Part shown: positions 1 through 7,047 of the stretch, one piece after another
How the letters are laid out: every line of letters begins with the position of its first letter
How positions within the stretch are numbered: the stretch's first letter is position 1
Assembly (NCBI GenBank): GCA_009702955.1
Contig: WLHA01000014.1
Span: forward strand, 1-12,047
Reading direction: 5' to 3'
DNA length: 12,047 nt
Source of the DNA: Actinomycetota bacterium
GTDB lineage: Bacteria > Actinomycetota > Acidimicrobiia > IMCC26256
Notes under the pieces: model-generated
Told to the model about the DNA's origin: nothing
What the model saw: only the letters and a program-made list of their open reading frames with translations
Database searches by the model: none
Position numbers and translations under genes: made by a program

Positions 1-168
1 GAGTCTGTTGGGGAGAACCTAGATTCAGCCTCACGGCTCTTGAGGCGTACCGTCTCAAATCCCGTTGTAAAGGTCATTGCGTTTAGTGCCGGGACCAAAC
101 GTGCAGTAGCTCGGCTACGTAAATCAGATGGCCGAACCGATCGCCCCTCAGATCGTCGCGGAGCCTAA
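1..168 (+). CDS. C-terminal end of a DUF948-type protein (partial)
   Basis: An open frame enters from the left edge and stops at TAA 166-168, leaving 55 residues. The visible part includes NPVVKVIAFSAGTKRAVARL, then a polar, Arg/Asp-rich tail. A hydrophobic NP-V-KV-AFS stretch followed by a basic helix is what I know from the C-terminus of actinobacterial DUF948 proteins. These are small proteins with one N-terminal membrane segment and a coiled coil, and their gene usually lies just before a DUF6167-type gene and alaS, as here. The function of the family is not known. The N-terminal part is outside the window, so no membrane segment can be checked. The assignment rests on the tail plus gene order. 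It could be another small membrane-associated protein. Confidence 0.6.
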   Translation, partial: ESVGENLDSASRLLRRTVSNPVVKVIAFSAGTKRAVARLRKSDGRTDRPSDRRGA

Positions 169-277
169 ATGTTCTGCCGCCTCTAGGTTTCTAGGAACCT
201 CGAGCGGAGGGCGTTGAGATAGTAATTACAGATCTAAAGATGAAGATAAAGATGAAAACCAAGATGGAGATTTAGAG
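169..277. other. 109-bp gap before the DUF6167-like gene
   Basis: This gap holds an imperfect palindrome at 185-200 (arms AGGTT and AACCT around TCTAGG), with no T-tract after it. It becomes purine-rich towards the next gene. A weak promoter-like pair (TTGAGA at 214-219 and TAAAGA at 235-240, 15-base spacer) is too poor to call. Nothing else was recognised. Confidence 0.4.
239..274 (+). repeat. Three imperfect 12-bp tandem units before the DUF6167-like gene
   Basis: The units are GATGAAGATAAA (239-250), GATGAAAACCAA (251-262) and GATGGAGATTTA (263-274). All begin with GATG and are purine-rich. The third contains GGAGA (266-270), the likely ribosome-binding site of the gene starting at 278, so the repeat overlaps the translation initiation region. 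Because the period is a multiple of three, a short frame of 11 codons (ATG 240 to TAG 273-275) runs through it, but nothing shows that it is translated. Confidence 0.5.
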
Positions 278-715
278 ATGGTCCCTAAAAGAGCGTTCTG
301 GGCAGCAACCGGATACGCAGCCGGATTCGGCACCTCAATTTGGGCAGTTCGTAAGGCCAAGGCCGCGGCACGTCGATTTACCCCCTCCGAGGTAGTAACC
401 CGCACAGCTGCCTCAGCCGGTGCAACCAAGCGCAGAATCGGCGATGCGCTGGGCGAGGCGTTCGTGGAGGGTCGCGATGTGATGCGCTCCCGCGAGGCCG
501 AGATGCGAGCAGATATTGAGGCTAGGGGAGTGAAGTCTTCGATTCTGGAGCCGGGTGCCGAGGAGGAACAGGCGATAAGCCCGACTCTGCGTGCCAACTT
601 GAGGCTCGTGGAGGAGGATCCGACTCCCCTCGAGCTGGAGAGCGAATCTGGGGCCCGAGGGGGCAGACATATTTCTAAGCGCGCAAGCATGAGGACGCGC
701 CGCGACGTTCGCTAG
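278..715 (+). CDS. DUF6167-like small protein, function unknown
   Basis: A 145-residue protein. The start is ATG 278, preceded by GGAGA at 266-270 with a 7-base gap. The first 25 residues (FWAATGYAAGFGTSIWAV) form a short, Gly/Ala-rich, weakly hydrophobic stretch. Basic and amphipathic helices follow, including FTPSEVVTRTAASAGATK and a charged segment with REAEMR. The tail (about residues 85-145) is polar and ends in an Arg-rich stretch. An FW-x-x-G-x-AAG start, a 'TPE/S' motif and a final 'RE-E' helix are the layout of the actinobacterial DUF6167 family, whose members sit between a DUF948 gene and alaS, as here. The protein is longer than typical members because of the extra tail. Function is unknown; a membrane-peripheral role is possible. 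The stop TAG 713-715 lies in the same reading frame as alaS, 9 bases before its start. Confidence 0.65.
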   Translation: MVPKRAFWAATGYAAGFGTSIWAVRKAKAAARRFTPSEVVTRTAASAGATKRRIGDALGEAFVEGRDVMRSREAEMRADIEARGVKSSILEPGAEEEQAISPTLRANLRLVEEDPTPLELESESGARGGRHISKRASMRTRRDVR

Positions 716-724
716 CCTCACCCC

Positions 725-3364
725 GTGGCGCCACGTAACTCAGATGATCTCAGAAGCACTTTCCTAAATTTCTTTGCCGAGCGCGGGCACACAATTGTGC
801 CATCGGCGAGTCTGATTCCGCACGACTCGAGCCTCCTCTTCACCGTTGCTGGAATGGTGCCGTTCAAGCCCTACTTCGTCGGAGAGGAACCAGCGCCATA
901 CCCGCGCGCTACCTCGGTGCAGAAGTGTGTGAGAGCGGGGGGCAAGCACAACGACCTCGATGATATTGGGCGCACGAATCGCCACTTTTCGTTCTTCGAG
1001 ATGCTCGGGAACTTCTCCTTCGGTGATTACTTCAAAGCAGAGGCAATTCCATTTGCATGGGAGTTATACACACAGGGTCTAGACCTCGATCCAAATCGAC
1101 TCTGGGTAACCGTGCACGAAACAGATGATGAGGCTGCGGCAATTTGGCGCGATGTCATCGGTGTGCCTGCAGAGCGTATTCAGCGCATGGGCGAGGACAA
1201 CTTCTGGCGTATGGCAGATACCGGCCCATGCGGTCCGTGTACCGAGATCTTCTGGGACCTCGGGCCCGAGTTCGGTGCAGATGGCGGGCCTAAGTTTGGA
1301 AGCGAGGATCGATTTGTTGAGGTATGGAACCTTGTATTCATGCAGTTCGACGCTCGCCCTGACGGATCGCTGGTTCCCCTGCCAAAGCCAAGCGTCGATA
1401 CTGGTGCAGGGCTAGAGCGCAACCTTGCAGTGCTGCAGGGTGTCCCTACTGTCTGGGATATCGATTTCTTTCGCGAAATAATCGCTCAGGCCGAGCGCAC
1501 CACTGGTGTTGCATACGGATCCGGCGGCGAGCCCGATGTTTCGCTGCGAATTCTCGCAGAGCATGGGCGTGCGATGACGTTCTTGGTCTCCGACGGCGTA
1601 GTTCCTTCCAACGTCGAACGCGGTTATGTGCTCCGACGAATTATCCGCAGGGCCGTGCGCCACGCGTACCGTCTCGGTGCACGCAATTTGGTAACACCAT
1701 CAATGGTCGAGGCAACTATCGGCGCGATGGGCTCTGCATACCCAGATCTGGTGAAGAACCGCGATCTTGTTCTTGGAATTGTTGGGCGAGAAGAAGAGCG
1801 CTTCTTGCGAACTCTTGCTCGAGGCGTAGAGCTTCTAGACGATGTGCTCGCTGAGGGCGATGTAACTGGAGACAAGGCTTTCTTCCTCCACGACACCCTT
1901 GGTTTCCCGATCGACTTGAGTCGCGAGATTGCCGGAGAGCGCGGCAGAGGCATAGATATCAGCGGGTTTGAGTCCCTTATGGGGGAGCAGCGCACTCGAG
2001 CTCGCGATGCGCTTAAAGCTGCGGGCGGATCTGGTGGAGCGCCTGTCGAGCTCTACAGAGAGATCCTCGACGATCACGGACCTACGGAGTTCACGGGGCG
2101 AGTTGAGTATGAGACCGAAGGCGCCCATGTCTTGGCGATCCTCTCGGGTGGAGAGCGACTCGCTCGCGCTGGGTCTGGCGAAGAAGTAGATGTATTCCTA
2201 GATCGAACCCCTTTCTACGCTGAGTCCGGTGGTCAGGTTGGCGACACTGGCACCATCGAGAGTGCTTCAGGCCTACGCATGAAGGTGCTCGATACCACCT
2301 ATGCCATCCCCGGAACCCTCTCGATTCACCGTGTTCGTATTGAGTCTGGCGAGGCAGTAGATGGCGTTGAGGTAACCGCGACAATCGATGGCGATAGGCG
2401 CGATGACATTCGACGAAATCACACAGCGACCCACATCCTGCACTGGGCTCTAAGAGAGGTCCTTGGAGACCACATCAAGCAGGCCGGATCACATGTTGCT
2501 CCGGAGCGACTGCGCTTCGACTTCAGTCATTTTGAGGGAGTTACACAGGCAGAGATCGATCGCATCGAGTCCCTTGCTAACGCCGAGGTAATAAGTGACG
2601 CCCCTGTGCGGAACTATGAGACATCTAAGGCCCATGCGGAGAGCATCGGGGCAGTTGCGTTCTTCGGAGACAAGTATGGCGACGTAGTGCGGGTGCTTGA
2701 GGCAGGCCCTCAATCAATCGAACTCTGCGGCGGAACCCATGTTCATGCGCTTGGCTTCATCGGCCCGATCAAGATTTTGAGTGAAGGATCCGTCGGCGCA
2801 AATATGCGACGCATTGAGGCGGTTACTGGCTCACATGCGTTAGAGAAGATTCGTGAAGATGAGAAGCGGATGAGATCTATTGCTTCTTCAATGAACACGA
2901 CTCAGCTCGAGGTCCCAGAGAAGATCGAGCGACTTATGGCCCAGGTGAAGTCGCTAGGCGATGAGGTTGCAGCTCTGCGCGCTAAGCAAGCGGCTGCACA
3001 GGCTGGCGAGTTGGCTGCCAACGCTGAGGGAGGGATTGTTGTAGTTCGGCGTGATGGCTTTACTCCCGATGATCTCCGATTGCTCGCCGCTGCTGTGCGT
3101 GACGCTCTCCCCTCAGGAATTGCGGCAGTAATTGGCCTCAACCCTGATGGGGATAAGGCTGGACTGGCTGTAGCCGTTACAAAGGACCTAGTCGCGAACG
3201 GTGCATCGGCGGCAACCGTTGCTCAAGGGGCGGCGAAACTTCTTGGTGGCGGTACCGCCAAGAGCGCTGACCTCGTAGTCGGTGGTGGCCCGAAAATCGC
3301 AGCGATAGACGAGGCCTTTAACCTCGTCTTTGCTGCTGCTACTGAGGCAGTGGCCGGAGGGTGA
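725..3364 (+). CDS. alaS: Alanine--tRNA ligase
   Basis: This enzyme charges tRNA-Ala with alanine using ATP in the cytoplasm, and hydrolyses mischarged Ser- or Gly-tRNA-Ala. The protein is 879 residues, the normal full length. Class II motifs are clear: motif 2 around RTNRHFSFFEMLGNFSFGD (residues 83-101) and motif 3 at DTGAGLER (225-232). The editing domain has the zinc/active-site set HTATH (His566, His570) and CGGTH (Cys668, His672), closely matching the spacing of the E. coli enzyme. A C-Ala/DHHA1 domain follows from about 740 to the end, after a coiled-coil linker. The start is GTG 725. An in-frame TAG at 713-715 limits any extension, and there is no internal methionine before residue 44. 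No Shine-Dalgarno is visible, so translation may depend on the upstream gene ending 9 bases earlier. The end overlaps ruvX by 4 bases (GTGA). Confidence 0.97.
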   Translation: MAPRNSDDLRSTFLNFFAERGHTIVPSASLIPHDSSLLFTVAGMVPFKPYFVGEEPAPYPRATSVQKCVRAGGKHNDLDDIGRTNRHFSFFEMLGNFSFGDYFKAEAIPFAWELYTQGLDLDPNRLWVTVHETDDEAAAIWRDVIGVPAERIQRMGEDNFWRMADTGPCGPCTEIFWDLGPEFGADGGPKFGSEDRFVEVWNLVFMQFDARPDGSLVPLPKPSVDTGAGLERNLAVLQGVPTVWDIDFFREIIAQAERTTGVAYGSGGEPDVSLRILAEHGRAMTFLVSDGVVPSNVERGYVLRRIIRRAVRHAYRLGARNLVTPSMVEATIGAMGSAYPDLVKNRDLVLGIVGREEERFLRTLARGVELLDDVLAEGDVTGDKAFFLHDTLGFPIDLSREIAGERGRGIDISGFESLMGEQRTRARDALKAAGGSGGAPVELYREILDDHGPTEFTGRVEYETEGAHVLAILSGGERLARAGSGEEVDVFLDRTPFYAESGGQVGDTGTIESASGLRMKVLDTTYAIPGTLSIHRVRIESGEAVDGVEVTATIDGDRRDDIRRNHTATHILHWALREVLGDHIKQAGSHVAPERLRFDFSHFEGVTQAEIDRIESLANAEVISDAPVRNYETSKAHAESIGAVAFFGDKYGDVVRVLEAGPQSIELCGGTHVHALGFIGPIKILSEGSVGANMRRIEAVTGSHALEKIREDEKRMRSIASSMNTTQLEVPEKIERLMAQVKSLGDEVAALRAKQAAAQAGELAANAEGGIVVVRRDGFTPDDLRLLAAAVRDALPSGIAAVIGLNPDGDKAGLAVAVTKDLVANGASAATVAQGAAKLLGGGTAKSADLVVGGGPKIAAIDEAFNLVFAAATEAVAGG

Positions 3365-3780
3365 CTCGAGCGCTTGGTGTAGATCTCGGAGAGAAGCGCA
3401 TCGGAATTGCCCTCTCTGACCCAACCCGCACGATCGCTAGCCCTCACTCCGTCATAAAGCGATCGGGCAACGTTGATGTAGACCGACGGGCGGTGCTCAA
3501 CATCGCGCGCGAGGAGGGAGCGACTCAACTCGTAGTTGGACTCCCGCTAACGCTTACCGGTGCCCGCAGAGCAGCTGCGCGCGCTGCCCTCGCAGAGGTA
3601 GAGGCGCTCAAGGATCTTGCTCCAGATCTGATTGTTGAGGCCTTTGACGAACGGCTCACTACAGCGATTGCCCAGAGATCCCTCTTGGAGGGAGATGTGC
3701 GGCGCAAGGACCGCAAGCAGGTAATCGACAAGGTTGCTGCGGCAGTCATGCTGCAGTCTTGGCTCGACGGTCAGAGATGA
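3361..3780 (+). CDS. ruvX: Putative pre-16S rRNA nuclease / Holliday junction resolvase-like YqgF family
   Basis: A 139-residue protein of the RNase H-fold YqgF/RuvX family. In E. coli the protein is needed for processing the 5' end of pre-16S rRNA. A Holliday-junction resolvase activity has also been proposed for the family. Seen here: the N-terminal GVDLGEKRIGIALSD with catalytic-type Asp8, VVGLPL (residues 58-63), DERLTT with Asp96/Glu97, and DKVAAAVMLQSWLD with Asp123. These form the expected acidic set. The segment after VVGLPL is TLTGARRAAA instead of the more common DG-x-G type, a mild deviation. The start GTG 3361 overlaps the alaS stop, and the stop overlaps the mltG ATG, so translational coupling is likely. 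Length is typical (135-160). Confidence 0.95.
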   Translation: MTRALGVDLGEKRIGIALSDPTRTIASPHSVIKRSGNVDVDRRAVLNIAREEGATQLVVGLPLTLTGARRAAARAALAEVEALKDLAPDLIVEAFDERLTTAIAQRSLLEGDVRRKDRKQVIDKVAAAVMLQSWLDGQR

Positions 3781-4826
3781 ACGAAGGGGGTTCAGTCGGG
3801 GGAGCGGTAAAGCGCAGAAAGGTAATTGTTATTGCCTTGACTCTTGCTCTAGCTGTCCTCCTTCTGTTTGCCTTGCTTACTGTGTCAATGCTCGGCCTGA
3901 CAGCAGGCTCAGGATCTGCCAGCAAAAGAGTTGTGGTGGACGTTAAGAGCGGGTCCTCGGTCTCAGAGATCGGCTCCCAGCTAACGAGTGCGAATGTTGT
4001 GCCGAATGCCATTGCCTTCAAGCTCTACTCGCGCATCACATCGGCAGGGCCCTTTCAGGCAGGTAAATACGAGCTAAATACATCGCAGTCCGTTCCCTCC
4101 GCTATCCGAGCGCTTTCACGCGGACCTCAAATTAGTTACCGGATTCTTGCGCTTCCACCTGGTCTCACAATCGCAGAGATTGCGGAGCGAGTTGGGTCGC
4201 TCCGCTCAATGTCGAGCGCAGCATTCCTCGAGGTAGTTGCTTCTGGGAGTATTCGCTCTAAGTATCAGCCAGAAGGTAATTCTTCATTAGAGGGCCTAAC
4301 TTGGCCGGATACCTATTACATCTCCGAGCAGGAGGATGAAGCGGCTGTCCTTAAGCGAATAGTCGATCGCTTTGACTCTGAGATTTTGCGCATGAAGATA
4401 GATGAGCAGGCCAGTGCGCAAGGGAAGAGCGTCTACGAGATAACCACGCTCGCATCACTTATTCAAGGTGAGTCGCGCCTTGACGAAGACCGACCGCTCA
4501 TCTCTGGGGTGATAGCGAACCGCATGCGCTTAGGGATGCTCCTTCAAATTGATGCGACGCTTCTCTACGCCCGCGGGGATCGTGGTCCCCTAACGAGTGA
4601 GGATTTTGCTCGCCCGGGTCCGTATAACTCATATAAATCACTAGGGCTGCCGCCGACTCCCATTATGACGGTCACTGCGCCCTCGTTAATTGCCGCGCTA
4701 ACCCCGGCCGAAATCCCGTATCTTTACTACGTGCTCTACGAGAAGAACGGCAAACATAAATTTGCGACGACCTATGCGGAGCACCTAGCCAATATTGAAG
4801 ACGCACGACGTAGGGGAGTTCTATGA
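3777..4826 (+). CDS. mltG: Endolytic murein transglycosylase (YceG family)
   Basis: The product cleaves nascent glycan strands within peptidoglycan and is thought to act as a terminase for chain growth at the outer face of the membrane. The protein is 349 residues. After a short basic N-terminus there is one membrane helix (about residues 15-40, VIVIALTLALAVLLLFALL), then a LysM-like subdomain (about 50-90) and the YceG catalytic domain. The catalytic Glu is Glu232 in LASLIQGES, aligned with the IVEKE motif of the family. It is followed by NRMRLGMLLQIDATLLYA and PYNSYKSLGLPPTPI, which are also family hallmarks. I chose ATG 3777 because it gives the same 4-base ATGA overlap as its neighbours. 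A TTG at 3759 would add six residues and has no support. The gene is coupled to ruvX before it and aroE after it. Confidence 0.95.
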   Translation: MNEGGSVGGAVKRRKVIVIALTLALAVLLLFALLTVSMLGLTAGSGSASKRVVVDVKSGSSVSEIGSQLTSANVVPNAIAFKLYSRITSAGPFQAGKYELNTSQSVPSAIRALSRGPQISYRILALPPGLTIAEIAERVGSLRSMSSAAFLEVVASGSIRSKYQPEGNSSLEGLTWPDTYYISEQEDEAAVLKRIVDRFDSEILRMKIDEQASAQGKSVYEITTLASLIQGESRLDEDRPLISGVIANRMRLGMLLQIDATLLYARGDRGPLTSEDFARPGPYNSYKSLGLPPTPIMTVTAPSLIAALTPAEIPYLYYVLYEKNGKHKFATTYAEHLANIEDARRRGVL

Positions 4827-5653
4827 GTCGGCCGCCAGTTAGTGGAGCAACTCGTCTTGCAGCGGTAATTGGAGATCCAGTGCGGCACTCCCGATCGCCG
4901 CTGTTACACAACGCCGCTTACGAGGAACTAGGTCTCGACTGGGTTTACGTAGCTCTGCCGGTTTCTGCAGGGCATGGATTTGCGGCAGTGCGCTCCATGG
5001 TCGATCTAGGGATTTCTGGGCTCAATGTCACGATGCCGCATAAAGCCGATGCTGCGGACGCGTGCGACGAACTAACCCCCGAGGCAATGGCGCTGCACTC
5101 GGTAAATACCGTGGTTCTGCGTGATAACGGGACCCTTCTTGGTGCTAGCACCGACGGTGAGGGCTTTATGCGAAGCCTCGCAGATGAAGGAGTCAGCGTC
5201 CCTGGAAAGAGCGTGTTGGTCATTGGCGCTGGGGGAGCAGGGCGCGCAGTGGTGCATGCTCTTGGAGCCGCCGGGGCAGAGGTAACCGTGGCTGCGCGCC
5301 GAATTGAGGCTGCACGTGAGTCAGCGCTGCTAGCGCCCGACGCGCTCGCAATGCTCTTGAGCGAGATTGACTCCGTTGTAGGTGAGAGCGAGATAATCGT
5401 GAACGCGACACCGGTCGGTATGGCGTCAGAGTCGGCACCCTTCAACACCGATCTACTTACCCCTGCGCACTTAGTCTGCGATCTTGTTTACCAACCAGCG
5501 ATGACTCCGCTCCTAGAGGCAGCGGAGCGAAGATCGGCTGCGATTATGGGAGGCATCGGGATGCTGCTCCATCAGGCCGCTGTCGCCTTCGAGTTGCATA
5601 CTGGTCATGCCGCGCCGATAGAAGCAATGCGCAGAGCAATAGCAATTCTTTAG
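4823..5653 (+). CDS. aroE: Shikimate dehydrogenase
   Basis: This enzyme reduces 3-dehydroshikimate to shikimate with NADPH, the fourth step of the shikimate pathway. The protein is 276 residues, typical for AroE. Substrate-side motifs: the SRSP loop (Ser23, Ser25), NVTMPHK with the catalytic-type Lys74, AVN-type Asn95, and STDG with Asp111 (the usual N-T-D-G has Ser in place of Asn here). The Rossmann segment is VLVIGAGGAGRA (131-142), followed by VAARR for the NADP phosphate and NATPVGM (194-200). DLVYQP (220-225) and GIGMLLHQAA with Gln251 close the active site. The start ATG 4823 overlaps the mltG stop by 4 bases. It is the last gene of the coupled alaS-ruvX-mltG-aroE run; the next gene is 237 bases away. 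Confidence 0.96.
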   Translation: MSRPPVSGATRLAAVIGDPVRHSRSPLLHNAAYEELGLDWVYVALPVSAGHGFAAVRSMVDLGISGLNVTMPHKADAADACDELTPEAMALHSVNTVVLRDNGTLLGASTDGEGFMRSLADEGVSVPGKSVLVIGAGGAGRAVVHALGAAGAEVTVAARRIEAARESALLAPDALAMLLSEIDSVVGESEIIVNATPVGMASESAPFNTDLLTPAHLVCDLVYQPAMTPLLEAAERRSAAIMGGIGMLLHQAAVAFELHTGHAAPIEAMRRAIAIL

Positions 5654-5658
5654 CTAGC

Positions 5659-5706
5659 GCCTAAGAGAACGCCTAAGTGAACGCCTGAGAGAACGCCTCA
5701 GCGATC
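5659..5706 (+). repeat. Four 12-bp tandem units just after aroE
   Basis: The units are GCCTAAGAGAAC (5659-5670), GCCTAAGTGAAC (5671-5682), GCCTGAGAGAAC (5683-5694) and GCCTCAGCGATC (5695-5706). The first three differ by one base each and the fourth has decayed. They are noncoding and begin 5 bases after the aroE stop. They could be binding sites on nearly one helical face, or the product of replication slippage. They have no spacer structure, so this is not a CRISPR array. Confidence 0.85.
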
Positions 5707-5744
5707 TTGGGTCTCTTCGATTCTCCGCTACCCGAAGCTGATCA

Positions 5745-5779
5745 GGTTCGCGTGGAACCAGCGTTCGCGTGATGCTGGT
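5745..5779 (+). repeat. Two overlapping hairpins and a GTTCGCGTG direct repeat
   Basis: GGTTC (5745-5749) pairs with GAACC (5755-5759). ACCAGC (5757-5762) pairs with GCTGGT (5774-5779). The two stems share ACC, so they exclude each other. The loops contain a direct repeat GTTCGCGTG at 5746-5754 and 5763-5771, 17 bases apart. There is no T-tract, so a simple intrinsic terminator for the aroE transcript is unlikely. This may be an operator or RNA element in the gap, but chance is possible. Confidence 0.4.
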
Positions 5780-5823
5780 GTTGTAAATGTGGCTGAAGTC
5801 ATACTCTGTCACCTAAAGTTAGG

Positions 5824-5852
5824 CTCAAGTTCTCGGGCCACTCTTCCGATGA
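5824..5852 (+). promoter_or_regulatory. Sigma-28 (FliA/WhiG)-type promoter candidate for the PATAN-protein gene
   Basis: CTCAAG (5824-5829), exactly 15 bases, then TCCGATGA (5845-5852). It is the most divergent of four equally spaced elements in the pilus locus and resembles TAAA-N15-GCCGATAA. Transcription would begin near 5859, about 30 bases before GTG 5891. A short palindrome CCTAAAGTTAGG lies just upstream at 5812-5823. Confidence 0.5.
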
Positions 5853-5878
5853 TTCCTGCGTATAGAACCATCATGGAC

Positions 5879-5885
5879 GAGAGGG
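5879..5885 (+). promoter_or_regulatory. Ribosome-binding site that decides the PATAN-protein start
   Basis: GAGAGGG at 5879-5885 lies 5 bases before GTG 5891. The same GAGAGG core precedes pilB and pilA. The earlier in-frame candidates (GTG 5789, ATG 5873) have no comparable site. Confidence 0.7.
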
Positions 5886-5890
5886 ATGAC

Positions 5891-6946
5891 GTGGGACTTC
5901 AAGGCACGATCGAGACACTGCCAGCATCCGATGTACTCGGAGCGCTCTGCGCCCATGGCTCCACTGGAGTCTTAGAGATGCGCGGCGATACAGGTCGCTT
6001 GAGCCTGAGTCTTCTCGGAGGATTCCTTGTAGCTGGAGACATGGAGCGCTTGTTTGGCAGCCCCAAGGACAGCGGCGCTCTAACTCTGCGCCTTGTTGAT
6101 GTGCTCTGCTCGATGCTGCGAATTGAGAGCGGCAGTTATGAATTTAGAGACGGGGCGATTGAGCGGCCAAGCGAGGCCAGGATCGACCTCCACGATGTTC
6201 TCTCGCGAGCAGTTGCTGTAACAGATGCATTAAAAGCACTTGGTTCGAGTGCTCCATCCTTCGATGCGATTCCGATATTGATTGAGAGCGACGAGGATGC
6301 TCCGATCACCTTGAACCGCTCGATGCTGAGGCTTGTATCTCATGTTGATGAGAGTATGAGCATCGCTCAAATAGCTGAAGTTATAGGGCTAAGTGCCTAT
6401 GAGGCCGCTGTCCCGATAGCGGAGCTAATAGGCCTAGGGATTCTGGGTTCTTTCGTGCCTGATGCTCTTAGTGGTGATGCTCTAACTAGCGGAGAATATG
6501 GCGCACCTTCAGGGAAGCCTTCAGCGAATTTGAGTTCATCTATAGCGGAGGCGACACGAGACTCGGTGGAGCTCGCCGCGAGCCTCGTCGAGGCGCACCG
6601 CTCTCCTTACTCAGATGCCGCTGAGCAAGCGCTGGCGGATCTTGCAGGTGGAGACGAATCGATAAAGCAGAGCTCTGATTCTGCTTTGAATAGTCATGAA
6701 TCCCAGATGCCCCACGATATGGAGAGCTCCATCTCTGGTGACGAGGTCTTGGAGATGGATGTCTATGCCCCAGACGAGCTCAATGCTCTGCTGGGCGAGG
6801 CGAGCGAGATTAGCGGCGCCTGGGTTGAGGGTGACGGGGTAGAGGGCGATGATGAGCTCTCAGGCGATCTTCAGCAGACCACCATTACCGCGGATCGCGG
6901 TGCGCTCCTCAGGCTCTTCTCCGGCCTACGCACCGATCACGGATAG
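5891..6946 (+). CDS. PATAN/DUF4388-domain protein, probable pilus motor regulator
   Basis: A 351-residue protein from GTG 5891. This start is chosen because of the GAGAGGG site just before it and because the DUF4388 (PATAN) fold begins at once with GLQGTIETLPASDVLGAL. The PATAN domain spans about residues 2-90 (GVLEMRGDTGRLSLSLLGGFLVAGD, ending near SYEFRDG). A second helical, winged-helix-like segment covers about 136-186 (SMSIAQIAEVIGLSAYEA). A long acidic, Ser-rich, probably disordered region follows, with a short conserved-looking tail ADRGALLRLFSGLRT at the very end. No membrane segment is seen. In Synechocystis, PATAN proteins have been reported to bind the PilB motor. Since pilB is the next gene, a role in controlling pilus extension is a reasonable inference. 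The gene has its own promoter candidate. The exact function is unproven. Confidence 0.75.
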   Translation: MGLQGTIETLPASDVLGALCAHGSTGVLEMRGDTGRLSLSLLGGFLVAGDMERLFGSPKDSGALTLRLVDVLCSMLRIESGSYEFRDGAIERPSEARIDLHDVLSRAVAVTDALKALGSSAPSFDAIPILIESDEDAPITLNRSMLRLVSHVDESMSIAQIAEVIGLSAYEAAVPIAELIGLGILGSFVPDALSGDALTSGEYGAPSGKPSANLSSSIAEATRDSVELAASLVEAHRSPYSDAAEQALADLAGGDESIKQSSDSALNSHESQMPHDMESSISGDEVLEMDVYAPDELNALLGEASEISGAWVEGDGVEGDDELSGDLQQTTITADRGALLRLFSGLRTDHG

Positions 6947-6970
6947 TTTCCAAAATCCTTGGACTAGGCC

Positions 6971-6999
6971 CTACAGCCCCCGCCTCGCGGCGCCGATAG
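6971..6999 (+). promoter_or_regulatory. Sigma-28 (FliA/WhiG)-type promoter candidate for pilB
   Basis: CTACAG (6971-6976), 15 bases, then GCCGATAG (6992-6999), identical in both boxes and spacing to the element before pilT. Transcription would begin near 7006, leaving a leader of about 40 bases to GTG 7048. It lies wholly in the 101-base gap after the PATAN-protein gene. Confidence 0.65.
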
Positions 7000-7047
7000 G
7001 GTCACATCAGGGGACGCAGGGTCCGCTGCAATGAGGGAGAGGTAGTC

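Noticed and set aside
185..200. Intrinsic terminator after the DUF948 gene
   Set aside because: Only a 5-bp stem, and no T-tract follows.
1624..1995. Long minus-strand open frame (123 codons) opposite alaS
   Set aside because: It is the shadow of alaS, with a low-complexity Arg/Ser-rich product and no ribosome-binding site. Other minus-strand frames (226-690, 4945-5448, 9596-9832) are the same kind of artefact.
5659..5706. CRISPR-like array
   Set aside because: The units are 12 bases and directly adjoining, without unique spacers, and no cas gene is present.
5711..5780. tRNA-like sequence (TTCGATTC and paired arms)
   Set aside because: No acceptor stem or anticodon arm can be built with the correct spacing.
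5813..5850. Second sigma-28-type -35 (CTAAAG at 5813-5818) for the PATAN gene
   Set aside because: Fifteen bases downstream there is no CCGAT-like box. The CTCAAG at 5824 has the correct spacing to TCCGATGA.
5789..5890. N-terminal extension of the PATAN protein from GTG 5789 or ATG 5873
   Set aside because: GTG 5789 would lie upstream of the inferred transcription start, the extension matches no domain, and neither codon has a ribosome-binding site like the one before GTG 5891. ATG 5873 remains a weak alternative.
6971..7010. Cyclic-di-GMP riboswitch in the pilus gaps
   Set aside because: No conserved GEMM core or tetraloop-receptor arrangement was found in any of the four gaps. The proteins are the more likely sensors.
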